Of a stretch of 60,928 bases of DNA, positions 42,623-50,320 are shown one piece after another; position 1 is the stretch's first letter, and each line of letters begins with the position of its first letter. The notes beneath the pieces are model-generated. The model had not been told where the DNA came from, searched no databases, and saw only the letters and a list, made by a program, of their open reading frames with translations. This DNA comes from an uncultured Muribaculaceae bacterium (GTDB lineage: Bacteria > Bacteroidota > Bacteroidia > Bacteroidales > Muribaculaceae). A program made the position numbers and the translations under genes. The stretch is from the NCBI GenBank assembly GCA_910585285.1, contig CAJUDL010000020.1, forward strand, positions 1-60,928, given 5' to 3'.

Positions 42623-44620
42623 TTAAAACTGTCTCGGGTATATCACAAGAAGGTTGTGACGGGTGAAGTGTCGCCCTAAGAAAACGGGAAGGCTCTCAAG
42701 ATCGGAGCTGTAGGAGATGGATCCCTTGCGCGCCGCAACCACAACAAGCAGGTCATCTTCCTCCACTTCCGAAGAGAGAAGGATGAAATCATCCCAGGTG
42801 TCCATTGTGCGATAATCATGACGCACTTCGAATCCTCCGTCGTTGATGACATTCCGTATGAATTCGGCAGTAGTCGGATATGCGATGAATACAAGTCTTG
42901 CCGCCACTTGCGCCCCAAGATTTGCCACGCGCATCACCCATAACTGGAATCCGGTCTCGTATTCAGCTTTCTCCGGCACAGCCACCACAATACGGTTCAC
43001 TGTGTCCACAGGAATAAAGCAACGCGACATCAGAATCATCTTGTTGGTGGATTTAAGCAACTGCTCAATCATATTGCCATAAAACGTGTCCACCACATTG
43101 GATTTGCGATGAAGACCTATCACCATCTCCGTAGCGCGTTCCTCGTGTCCGACATTGGTTAATCCGGAGACCACATTCAAATCGAACCTTTCCACGGTTT
43201 TGATCTCCACATCCATACCATCAGCAACCGACACGGCGTTATGCAGTGCATTGCGTCCCATCTGAGCAATCTTCGAATCGTCATTGCTTCTCACGAATAA
43301 GGCGGTGATATGATTCTTATTTTCCGGAGCACGCATGAAAAGAGCAAGACGCATAATGCCTTCTGATGTCACAGGATTGGCAACTGCAACAACCTGACGC
43401 GCGTATTCCCCGGGCACAAGCTCGTCATGACTTAACTCTTCAGCCGTGATGCGCATACGGATCTGCTTGCCGGCACGCTCCGTCACCACAGTAGAAACAA
43501 TGCAGCAGATAAGTATCATCACTACCGCTCCATTCATTATATCCTCCGTGAGGAGTCCATACTGGAAACCGATCATTGTTGCGGCAATTGTAGCCGCGGC
43601 TTTGCCGGAAGTCAGTCCGAACATGAGTCGCCTGTCTGCTCCATCAAGCCCGAAAAAACGTGATGCTATAAATGCGGCAATCCACTTTGTTGCCAATGCC
43701 ACTCCGGTCATGTTCAAAGCAATCCAGGCTACATCCCACCCTTTGAAGATGACACCAACATTTATCAACATTCCTACTCCGATAAGAAAATAAGGAATGA
43801 AGATGGCATTCCCAACAAATTTGATGTTCTTCATCAAACCGGAACGTCCGGGTATCATCGGATTCAACACCAGTCCGGCATAGAAGGCTCCAAGAATAGC
43901 CTCGAGACCTATTATCTGCGCCAGCAACGATGCTATGAATACAAGCGCAAGAATGAAGATATATTGCGTGATCGGATCATTGTTATGACCGAACACCCTG
44001 CGTGTGAGCCAAGGGAAGGAATATCCAACCACAAGCATATAAATCACCATCAGAACGCCAAGACGGACCAGATCCAATGAATCGAACCCTCCGTTCACCT
44101 TCACCGACACTACTTGTGCAAGCGTGAGAAGCGCCAGGAGCACAGCCACGATGGTGCCGAAAACCGCTATGACAGCCGCCTGAACGTTTGACAGACCGAA
44201 TTTGCTTACAACAGGATATGATATCAGCGTATGCGACGCATACATTGATGCTATCAGCACGGATGTTGTCCAGCTCACTCCGAAAGCATAACGGGAACCG
44301 AAGATGCCGGCAGCCATCGGCAATGCAAAAGACAACAAGCCGAATATCAATCCTTTCCTGGAAGATTTCCGAAGGTGGAACATATCTATTTCCACCGCTG
44401 CCAGAAACATGATATAAAGAATGCCGACCTCGCCAAAGATCTTGAAACTTGTGTCTCGCTCAAGTAGATTCAATCCATATGGACCTATCGCAATACCCGC
44501 AAGAATCATCCCCACAATCGAAGGAATCTTCAATGGCTTGAACACCAACGGACCAAGCAGTATCACAATCAATACTACAAGAAATATGGCTACGGGCTGT
44601 TCTAACGGGAAGGAGATCAT
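42623..44620 (-). CDS. CPA2 cation:proton antiporter with C-terminal cytoplasmic (USP-like) region
   Basis: A 665-aa protein: twelve or so helices in the first 385 residues (PSIVGMILAGIAIGPYGL and GLEAILGAFYAGLVLNP are typical), then a 270-residue soluble tail with alpha/beta pattern (ITALFVRSNDD, NRIVVAVPEKAEYETG, DDLLVVVAARKGSISY) that resembles universal-stress-like nucleotide-binding folds. This fused layout is common among Bacteroidetes antiporters. It likely handles Na+/K+ homeostasis and pH. It is tail-to-tail with the other antiporter and lies upstream of nothing obvious on its own strand; tatD is 21 nt before it. Confidence 0.87.
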   Translation of the reverse strand: MISFPLEQPVAIFLVVLIVILLGPLVFKPLKIPSIVGMILAGIAIGPYGLNLLERDTSFKIFGEVGILYIMFLAAVEIDMFHLRKSSRKGLIFGLLSFALPMAAGIFGSRYAFGVSWTTSVLIASMYASHTLISYPVVSKFGLSNVQAAVIAVFGTIVAVLLALLTLAQVVSVKVNGGFDSLDLVRLGVLMVIYMLVVGYSFPWLTRRVFGHNNDPITQYIFILALVFIASLLAQIIGLEAILGAFYAGLVLNPMIPGRSGLMKNIKFVGNAIFIPYFLIGVGMLINVGVIFKGWDVAWIALNMTGVALATKWIAAFIASRFFGLDGADRRLMFGLTSGKAAATIAATMIGFQYGLLTEDIMNGAVVMILICCIVSTVVTERAGKQIRMRITAEELSHDELVPGEYARQVVAVANPVTSEGIMRLALFMRAPENKNHITALFVRSNDDSKIAQMGRNALHNAVSVADGMDVEIKTVERFDLNVVSGLTNVGHEERATEMVIGLHRKSNVVDTFYGNMIEQLLKSTNKMILMSRCFIPVDTVNRIVVAVPEKAEYETGFQLWVMRVANLGAQVAARLVFIAYPTTAEFIRNVINDGGFEVRHDYRTMDTWDDFILLSSEVEEDDLLVVVAARKGSISYSSDLESLPVFLGRHFTRHNLLVIYPRQF

Positions 44621-44641
44621 ATGATGGGCGTTAAGAACTAT

Positions 44642-45412
44642 TTAAAAGCTGTTGAATATCTCATCGGCATTATTATCGGAGATGCGTTCCACATCTTCAG
44701 ATGAAAGACCCAATGTTGCAGCCACGCAATCTCGTATCAGCGGGATATACGAACTTTCATTGCGCGATCCCCTGTGGGGCGTTGGAGCAAGATAAGGCGC
44801 ATCAGTCTCAAGAACGATCTTCTCTATGCCGATCTCGGGCAATGCCTCGCGTAGCGATGCGGCATTCTTGAATGTCACGACTCCATTGATACCGAAATAG
44901 GGATCGCAAACTTCACGGATTCTCCTCACATCATTCAGATCCGATGTGAAGCTGTGAAAGATCATCGTCGGAAGTTTACCTTCCGCGTTCTTGATAACAT
45001 CAAGAGTATCTTCCACTCCATCCCTGCAATGGATGATAAGTGGAAGATCATATTTCTGCGCCCATTTCAGCTGACGAGAGAAAGCCGCCTTCTGATTCTC
45101 GATATTCGATGCATCCCAGTGCAAATCAATTCCAACCTCTCCGATTGCTGAATAGTCGCCCGACGGCAGCAACTTCTCCATCTCATCAAGTACACCGCTC
45201 CAGTTTTCTCCGACTTCGGTAGGATGAAGTCCGAGCGCAACGCATGTGTTTGTCGGGAATTTACGATGAAGATCCATCATAGCCTCATGAGATTCAGGAC
45301 ACACGCCGGGGAAAACCATGCGTGTGACTCCGGCTGCAATCGCACGTTCAACCGCAGCCGATTCGTCGCCTGCGAATGCGTCCATATAGAGATGGGTATG
45401 CGTATCCGTCAT
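44642..45412 (-). CDS. TatD family metal-dependent hydrolase
   Basis: A 256-aa TIM-barrel hydrolase. Metal ligands are visible in DTHTHLY (3-9), the GEVGID segment, PLIIHCRDG, IFHSFTSD and VLETDAPYLAPTPHRG. TatD enzymes are 3'-5' DNA/RNA exonucleases involved in DNA repair or quality control; bacterial paralogues overlap in function. It overlaps the polyprenyl synthase gene by four bases (start at 45412, synthase stop at 45409), forming an operon with it and the lipoprotein upstream. Confidence 0.92.
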   Translation of the reverse strand: MTDTHTHLYMDAFAGDESAAVERAIAAGVTRMVFPGVCPESHEAMMDLHRKFPTNTCVALGLHPTEVGENWSGVLDEMEKLLPSGDYSAIGEVGIDLHWDASNIENQKAAFSRQLKWAQKYDLPLIIHCRDGVEDTLDVIKNAEGKLPTMIFHSFTSDLNDVRRIREVCDPYFGINGVVTFKNAASLREALPEIGIEKIVLETDAPYLAPTPHRGSRNESSYIPLIRDCVAATLGLSSEDVERISDNNADEIFNSF

Positions 45413-46377
45413 TTCTTACGTCCTGTAAGTTTATCGAGAAGTTTCTTGAAGGGTTCTTTATCCTCTTCGCTGACGTTTACTTTCTTTAATGCTGTCAATG
45501 CCTTGGAGCTGTAATGAGCGATCTCTTTTTTGCAAAGATCCGAGATACCCATTTTTTCATAAAGTCGGGTCACAACCTTAACTTTTGTATCGCCTGCGGG
45601 CAGCTTGATCGCTTCGCGTAGCGCAGCCCCTTCAGCTCCCGTGTCGGCAAGAGCACTCAGCATGAGGAATGATTTTTTATTATTATTGATATCACCTCCG
45701 ATTGGTTTGCCAAATGTGTTTGAATCGCCAAATACATCCAGCCAGTCATCCTGAATCTGGAAAGCCACACCAAGCATCATGCCATACTCATACATGCGGG
45801 CTGCATCCTCGTCAGAGGCACCACCGATCACAGCTCCTATCATAGCTGATGCTCCTATCAATGCACCTGTCTTATCCATGATCATACGGATATAATCATC
45901 GATAGAAACATCTTCACGTTTTTCGAAATCCATGTCCAGGCATTGACCTTCGTAAACTCGTATCGCCATGGCATTGAACGCATCCAGCACCTTGCGGAGA
46001 TCCTTATCGGCAACTTCCGAAATAAGCTGTGTTGCAAGTGTGAGCATTGTGTCGCCGGAAAGGATGGCGGTGTTCACATCCCATTTGGCATGAACCGACA
46101 GACGACCGCGGCGAGTATCGGAATTGTCCATCACATCATCATGCAGGAGCGTGAAGTTGTGATACATCTCGATTCCCACAGCCGGACGGAACGCAGCATC
46201 AGAATTGTTGCCGAAAGCGTCTGCCGCCATAAGCATCAAGGCAGGACGGAGTCTTTTTCCACCTGCGGAAAGAGCATAAGATATAGGTTCGTAGAGAGAG
46301 GCAAGAACGCCGCCGGGAAGTTTCAGTTCGCGCAATGATTTCTCTACTAAAGCTGAATATTCAGAAAAAGTTTTCAT
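45409..46377 (-). CDS. Polyprenyl diphosphate synthase (trans, IspA/GGPPS-like)
   Basis: A 322-aa isoprenyl diphosphate synthase. The first aspartate-rich motif is Asp80-Asp81-x-x-Asp84 (LLHDDVMDN) followed by RRG; the second is Asp210-Asp211-x-x-Asp214 (QIQDDWLD). It condenses isopentenyl diphosphate onto allylic primers to give C15-C20 or longer chains for quinones or cell-wall carriers. An aromatic residue five positions before the first motif (Phe75) favours a shorter product, but this is only an indication. It overlaps tatD by 4 nt and the upstream lipoprotein gene by 1 nt. Confidence 0.91.
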   Translation of the reverse strand: MKTFSEYSALVEKSLRELKLPGGVLASLYEPISYALSAGGKRLRPALMLMAADAFGNNSDAAFRPAVGIEMYHNFTLLHDDVMDNSDTRRGRLSVHAKWDVNTAILSGDTMLTLATQLISEVADKDLRKVLDAFNAMAIRVYEGQCLDMDFEKREDVSIDDYIRMIMDKTGALIGASAMIGAVIGGASDEDAARMYEYGMMLGVAFQIQDDWLDVFGDSNTFGKPIGGDINNNKKSFLMLSALADTGAEGAALREAIKLPAGDTKVKVVTRLYEKMGISDLCKKEIAHYSSKALTALKKVNVSEEDKEPFKKLLDKLTGRKK

Positions 46378-46967
46378 TATTCGTAATTGATAAATTTATC
46401 GTAAATGGCTTTGGGCATGTCTTTGCCGCTGTCAGCTTCAAGCACTGTCCGAAAACCGATTATGAATCTGTTGTAGGTATTGCTGTCATTGCCACAAGCA
46501 GTCTTAAATGCATGTAATTCCTTTTCAACATCTTCCACGGAAAGATTCTTTTCGCGAATCGACTGCATGTATTCAAGACCCAGCTGAAGGCCAAGACCCT
46601 GCGGGTCTTCCACTCCAGCCATGGCATACATTCTCATTTTATCGGCAAGAGGAAGCGATGCCACAAAGCTGTCATATTCATCACCGAAGCTGTCAAGCTC
46701 CTTGCCTGTGTATTTCTCATAGGCATAACTTGTGGCGATGCCGAGGTTCTCAATTTTGGCATCTTTGATCTGACCCAAGGCAGCTCGACATATGAAACGG
46801 GCAACGGAATCAGGCGTTGTGTTTTTCATAACGAATGCCACGCGGGCTGTATCCGGGAGCGCATTGAAATCTTCCGGAAAAGCGGCTCCGGAGTCTTTCT
46901 TACCACCTTTGCAGCTGCCTAAAACAGCCATAACGCAAACAGCGGCAATAAAAAAATACCTTTTCAT
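46377..46967 (-). CDS. Lipoprotein of unknown function
   Basis: A 196-aa lipoprotein with Cys19 in VLGSCKGG. The mature protein is helical, with PDSVARFICRAALGQIKDAKIENLGIATSYAYE and a conserved-looking GRNxx-free C-terminus ending in a lysine/glutamate-rich helix. I do not recognise the family. It is the first gene of the lipoprotein-polyprenyl synthase-tatD operon. A TACTTTTG -7 box lies about 30 nt upstream. Confidence 0.68.
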   Translation of the reverse strand: MKRYFFIAAVCVMAVLGSCKGGKKDSGAAFPEDFNALPDTARVAFVMKNTTPDSVARFICRAALGQIKDAKIENLGIATSYAYEKYTGKELDSFGDEYDSFVASLPLADKMRMYAMAGVEDPQGLGLQLGLEYMQSIREKNLSVEDVEKELHAFKTACGNDSNTYNRFIIGFRTVLEADSGKDMPKAIYDKFINYE

Positions 46968-46995
46968 TACTTATAAAGTACTTATAAATTTACTG

Positions 46996-47003
46996 CAAAA
47001 GTA
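46996..47003 (-). promoter_or_regulatory. -7 box for the lipoprotein-ispA-tatD operon
   Basis: Minus strand TACTTTTG fits TAnnTTTG, 29 nt before the ATG. No -33 TTTG at 19-21 nt. Confidence 0.45.
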
Positions 47004-47116
47004 ATAAAAAATCGGCAAAAAATTATGTCAATTCAGAGAAAAGCATTAACTTCGCGCTGTGAAATCCGAAACTGACGCATTTTATGCGCAGCAATTGGAG
47101 CGATAACAGCAATCTT

Positions 47117-47204
47117 GGAGTGATGCTCGAGTGGCTGAAGAGGCACGCCTGGAAAGCGTGTATACGCCAAAAGCGTATCGCGAGTTCGAATCTCGCTCAC
47201 TCCG
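47117..47204 (+). tRNA. tRNA-Ser (anticodon GGA)
   Basis: An 88-nt class II tRNA. Acceptor GGAGTGA (47117-47123) pairs with TCACTCC (47197-47203), discriminator G. The anticodon stem CACGC/GCGTG encloses CTGGAAA with anticodon GGA at 47151-47153, reading UCC/UCU serine codons. A long variable arm (TACGC/GCGTA) and a GCGAG-TTCGAAT-CTCGC T-arm fit serine. The CCA tail is not encoded. Confidence 0.95.
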
Positions 47205-47210
47205 CAAAAC

Positions 47211-47246
47211 AAAAATCCCGCAAGCAGAATTGCCTGCGGGATTTTT
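47211..47246 (+). terminator. Terminator after tRNA-Ser
   Basis: AAAAATCCCGCA (47211-47222) pairs with TGCGGGATTTTT (47235-47246), a 12-bp stem ending in a T-run. It separates the tRNA from the toxin gene that starts 14 nt later. Confidence 0.85.
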
Positions 47247-47260
47247 TGCCATTAGATAAT

Positions 47261-47839
47261 ATGACAAAACCCACATTATACATTATAGCAGGTTGCAATG
47301 GTGCCGGTAAAACCACGGCGTCATATTCAGTACTGCCTGATTTATTACAATGTCGGGAGTTTGTCAATGCCGATGAAATTGCAAAAGGGCTTTCACCCTT
47401 TAATCCCGAGTCTGTTGCCATAGAAGCGGGCAAACTAATGCTACAAAGAATCAACCTCCTCCTATCCCAACACAAAACCTTCGCAATCGAAACAACTCTT
47501 GCCACCCGCAGTTACGCATCTTTGGTTAGTCGGGCACATGAATGCGGTTATAATGTAATGCTTCTGTTCTTTTGGCTTCCATCTCCGGAGATGGCGGTAA
47601 TGCGTGTCGCAAAACGAGTCAGTGAAGGGGGGCATAACATTCCAACCGAAACTATTCATAGGCGTTATTGGTTAGGGTTACAGAACTTCTTTAATATTTT
47701 CGCCTCAATAGTTGACAGTTGGAGTTTTTATGAAAATATAAACTCGCCATTTGAATTAGCCAACGAAGACGAAATAATAAATATAGAAATATTCAATAAA
47801 ATTAAGGATTCATGTCTGAGCAAGAAAAAAAAGACCTGA
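47261..47839 (+). CDS. Zeta-toxin-like P-loop kinase
   Basis: A 192-aa protein starting at ATG 47261; the frame stays open further upstream but only across the tRNA and its terminator, so that extension is not real. Walker A is GCNGAGKTT (11-19), followed by VNADEIAKGLSPFN and an ETTLATRSY segment, all characteristic of zeta/PezT-like proteins, which phosphorylate UDP-N-acetylglucosamine or related nucleotides. Relatives of this compact type occur widely as solitary AAA genes. A 59-aa gene overlaps its end by 28 nt and is a candidate antitoxin. Confidence 0.8.
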   Translation: MTKPTLYIIAGCNGAGKTTASYSVLPDLLQCREFVNADEIAKGLSPFNPESVAIEAGKLMLQRINLLLSQHKTFAIETTLATRSYASLVSRAHECGYNVMLLFFWLPSPEMAVMRVAKRVSEGGHNIPTETIHRRYWLGLQNFFNIFASIVDSWSFYENINSPFELANEDEIINIEIFNKIKDSCLSKKKKT

Positions 47840-47991
47840 GAGCTAAAATCAGAAAAGGTTTAAAAGAAAGTTATGAGAATCTTCTCATACGTAAAGCTGC
47901 GCTCGGTCAAGATGTGGTTATAGCTGACGCAAATGGACATCCCATAGTTGTTTCGGCGGCTGAGTTACTTTCTAAAAAAAAAGATAGTTAA
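47812..47991 (+). CDS. 59-aa protein, candidate antitoxin of the zeta-like kinase
   Basis: A small ORF starting MSEQEKKDLRAKIRKG and ending in SAAELLSKKKDS. It has a charged N-terminal helix and a short VVIADANGHPIVV beta hairpin. It overlaps the kinase gene by 28 nt in another frame, which implies translational coupling and so a functional partnership. Its basic, small character fits an antitoxin, but I recognise no family, and the order (toxin first) is the reverse of epsilon-zeta and PezAT. Confidence 0.6.
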   Translation: MSEQEKKDLRAKIRKGLKESYENLLIRKAALGQDVVIADANGHPIVVSAAELLSKKKDS

Positions 47992-48007
47992 TTCCCAGAT
48001 AAATTCA

Positions 48008-48015
48008 TATCTTTG
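48008..48015 (+). promoter_or_regulatory. -7 box for the MNT/HEPN module
   Basis: TATCTTTG fits TAnnTTTG, 45 nt before the nucleotidyltransferase ATG. No clear -33 box. It suggests the two toxin modules are transcribed separately. Confidence 0.45.
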
Positions 48016-48060
48016 CATTGTAGATTTTTTACATTTGAAGCAATTTAAAATTGATAATTT

Positions 48061-48372
48061 ATGCTCAGTAAGAAAATATCTGATCTCCTCCCCATTATAA
48101 GGAGATATTTTCATGATAAGCCTGTGCTTCGCGCCTGGCTCTTTGGGTCTTGTTCTCGGGGAGAAGAAACTTCTGACAGCGACATCGACATATTAGTGGA
48201 TTATGATAATTCCAATGGGTCTGTCTCACTTTTTAAAATGGGCGGTATGTTAATGGACCTTTCAGAATTGGTTGGTAGAAGAGTTGACTTGGTAGATAAC
48301 CGGGGCCTTAAAGATTTTGCCCGCAAAAGTGTCGAAAACGATAAAATCTTGATTTATGAGAGAACCTATTAA
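48061..48372 (+). CDS. MNT-type minimal nucleotidyltransferase (MntA-like antitoxin)
   Basis: A 103-aa protein of the polymerase-beta superfamily. The motif GSCSRGEETSDSDIDIL (29-45) carries Gly29-Ser30 and the metal ligands Asp41 and Asp43. In HEPN-MNT (type VII) systems the MNT enzyme adenylylates a tyrosine of the HEPN toxin and so silences it. The 3' end overlaps the HEPN gene by 17 nt, the usual arrangement. Confidence 0.88.
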   Translation: MLSKKISDLLPIIRRYFHDKPVLRAWLFGSCSRGEETSDSDIDILVDYDNSNGSVSLFKMGGMLMDLSELVGRRVDLVDNRGLKDFARKSVENDKILIYERTY

Positions 48373-48706
48373 AGATCGCGGACGCATTGAGCACATGCTT
48401 GAAATGGCGCAAAATTTAAGCGTAGCTAAGACTCAACATTCCTTCAGCGATATCCAAGATGATAGAATCCTATTTTATGGATTGACCAAAATGACGGAGA
48501 TTATTGGTGAAGCCGCCTATAAACTTACACATGAATTCCGAGATACACACACAGAACTTCCATGGAAAGAGATTATCGGCATGCGCCATTTATTAGTTCA
48601 TGGTTATTTTACAATAAGCCCCGATGCACTGTGGGATGTGATTCAAAATGACATTCCTGACATGATTCCAATTCTTGAGAAATATCTTAAAGAACTTGAG
48701 AATTAG
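48356..48706 (+). CDS. HEPN (DUF86/HepT-like) toxin ribonuclease
   Basis: A 116-aa helical protein. The HEPN RNase motif R-x4-H is Arg77-HLLV-His82, followed by Gly-Tyr84, the tyrosine position modified by the partner nucleotidyltransferase in characterised systems. TKMTEIIGEAAYKL is the family's conserved helix. It would cleave RNA when unmodified. It ends two bases from the converging C69 dipeptidase gene. Confidence 0.88.
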   Translation: MREPIKDRGRIEHMLEMAQNLSVAKTQHSFSDIQDDRILFYGLTKMTEIIGEAAYKLTHEFRDTHTELPWKEIIGMRHLLVHGYFTISPDALWDVIQNDIPDMIPILEKYLKELEN

Positions 48707-48708
48707 AT

Positions 48709-50310
48709 TTAGAAACCCTTCCAGTTGTCTTTCCAATAGCGGTTGTTGAGTTCATCCCATTTCAGGATGGTGGCTCCGAAGAAATCACGGGTATAGTCGG
48801 TAAGCAACGCAGCCGCCTCTTCATTCTTCCCTTCGGCAATAAGGTCAGAATAAAGTTTTTCAACCATAGGCATCTCTCGCATCCCTTTCTTCAAGAAGTA
48901 ATCGCGTGCAGGCTCCATAGTTTTTCGAGCCTCTCCCCATCTGACAGTCGCCATCCGGTTTGTTTCCCTATAATGCTGCAATGCCGCATCCTTTCGCGGT
49001 CTATGCTGCCCACATACCTTCAACATGTCGGGCACATCAGTAACACCCGCAAACACCGGGAAACGGGGTGACTGACCGGGATTGTCAAGACATATCCAGG
49101 CAACACCTCCTACAGCATCGGGCAACCAGTCGCGACATTGTATGATTGTAGAATAGGCACACCATGAAACACTCACGGTTCGTATGTTATGCATTGTGCT
49201 ATCGCCCATCGCCTCATATACGGCAATCTCATCCGGCCGCATCCAGGGGTTGGCAAAATCACTCACCACAGAATCAGGCACTTCAGCCCCGTCTCCCTCT
49301 TTTTTGCTTTTATTCTTAACCTTCAATCTTCCGCTGAGATTCAAATCCGTACCTTCATAATAGGAACCAAGGAGGCGCGCCACATCCTCTACAGAAACCG
49401 GTTTTTCAGGCTTCACACTAAGAGGAAGTTCCGTCATATCATTCGTGAGCCCTGCATTAGGAGCAAGCTGCTGCATGATGTATAGCTCACGAACGCTATA
49501 GTTTTTAGGTTCATTAAAATAATTCCCTCCGCTGTAAGCTTTCCAGAAAGAGAATTCCTCTTTACCATCCCATAATCCAAGCTTTTTGGCAACATCCTTC
49601 ACATTATCGGATGCCATATAATTATCCGGATCATTGAAATCGATCTTGCCGATACGACTCACGTTGGCAGATACGGCTATATGATCATCCGGTATGCGGG
49701 CGGCAGCCCATACGCCCCCTTTCTTTTTCGGTCCCTCACCCTGCACCTCAAAGATCCACACCTCTTTCGGATCTGCAATCGTAAGACACTCTCCGGAGTC
49801 ACCATAACCATATTTCTTTATAAGCTCACCCATCAGCTTTATGGCTTCGCGAGCTGTGGAGCATCGTTCGAGAGCTATGCGCTGCAATTCCTCTATCATG
49901 AACATACCTTCCGGATTACAAAGAGTATCACGCCCGGAATATGTAGTCTCCCCTATTGCAAGCTGCCTTTCATTAAGGCATGGATAGGCTGTGTCAAGGA
50001 ATCGGTAAGTATGGCGAGCCTGCGGAATCTTACCACGTTCCTTCATGCCGTCCATACTTGCGGGATATTCCGTGTGCATTCTGCCTCCATACACGCTCAT
50101 CACCGTGTCTTTGGGATAATCTTTCGGCGCTACAGACTGCATCCATGTGCGATACCACGAATCGCAGGTATGACTCGTCATCACTGACCCATCAGCCGAA
50201 GCCTTCTTACCCACCATTATACTCGTGCATGCCTCTTTTTCAGTCTGTGCGGCAGCACTGAAAGCGAAGATTGCCAAAACACCCGACAAGATTAAATTTC
50301 CGATCCTCAT
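48709..50310 (-). CDS. C69 family dipeptidase
   Basis: A 533-aa Ntn hydrolase with signal peptide (1-22, ending AAAQ). The nucleophile is the Cys of EACTSIMVGKKASADGSVMTSHTCDS, exposed after removal of the leader and a few residues. Conserved segments include GMFMIEELQRIALERCSTAREAIKLM and WICLDNPGQSPRFPVF. C69 enzymes release dipeptides; here, with a signal peptide, action is in the periplasm, consistent with the peptide-rich diet suggested by the proteases elsewhere in the window. The TolC-like gene lies 10 nt upstream on the same strand. Confidence 0.9.
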   Translation of the reverse strand: MRIGNLILSGVLAIFAFSAAAQTEKEACTSIMVGKKASADGSVMTSHTCDSWYRTWMQSVAPKDYPKDTVMSVYGGRMHTEYPASMDGMKERGKIPQARHTYRFLDTAYPCLNERQLAIGETTYSGRDTLCNPEGMFMIEELQRIALERCSTAREAIKLMGELIKKYGYGDSGECLTIADPKEVWIFEVQGEGPKKKGGVWAAARIPDDHIAVSANVSRIGKIDFNDPDNYMASDNVKDVAKKLGLWDGKEEFSFWKAYSGGNYFNEPKNYSVRELYIMQQLAPNAGLTNDMTELPLSVKPEKPVSVEDVARLLGSYYEGTDLNLSGRLKVKNKSKKEGDGAEVPDSVVSDFANPWMRPDEIAVYEAMGDSTMHNIRTVSVSWCAYSTIIQCRDWLPDAVGGVAWICLDNPGQSPRFPVFAGVTDVPDMLKVCGQHRPRKDAALQHYRETNRMATVRWGEARKTMEPARDYFLKKGMREMPMVEKLYSDLIAEGKNEEAAALLTDYTRDFFGATILKWDELNNRYWKDNWKGF

Positions 50311-50320
50311 AGGTTTGTCA

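Noticed and set aside
47084..47260. N-terminal extension of the zeta-like kinase
   Set aside because: The extra 59 codons run across the tRNA-Ser gene and its terminator; the kinase fold starts at the ATG at 47261.
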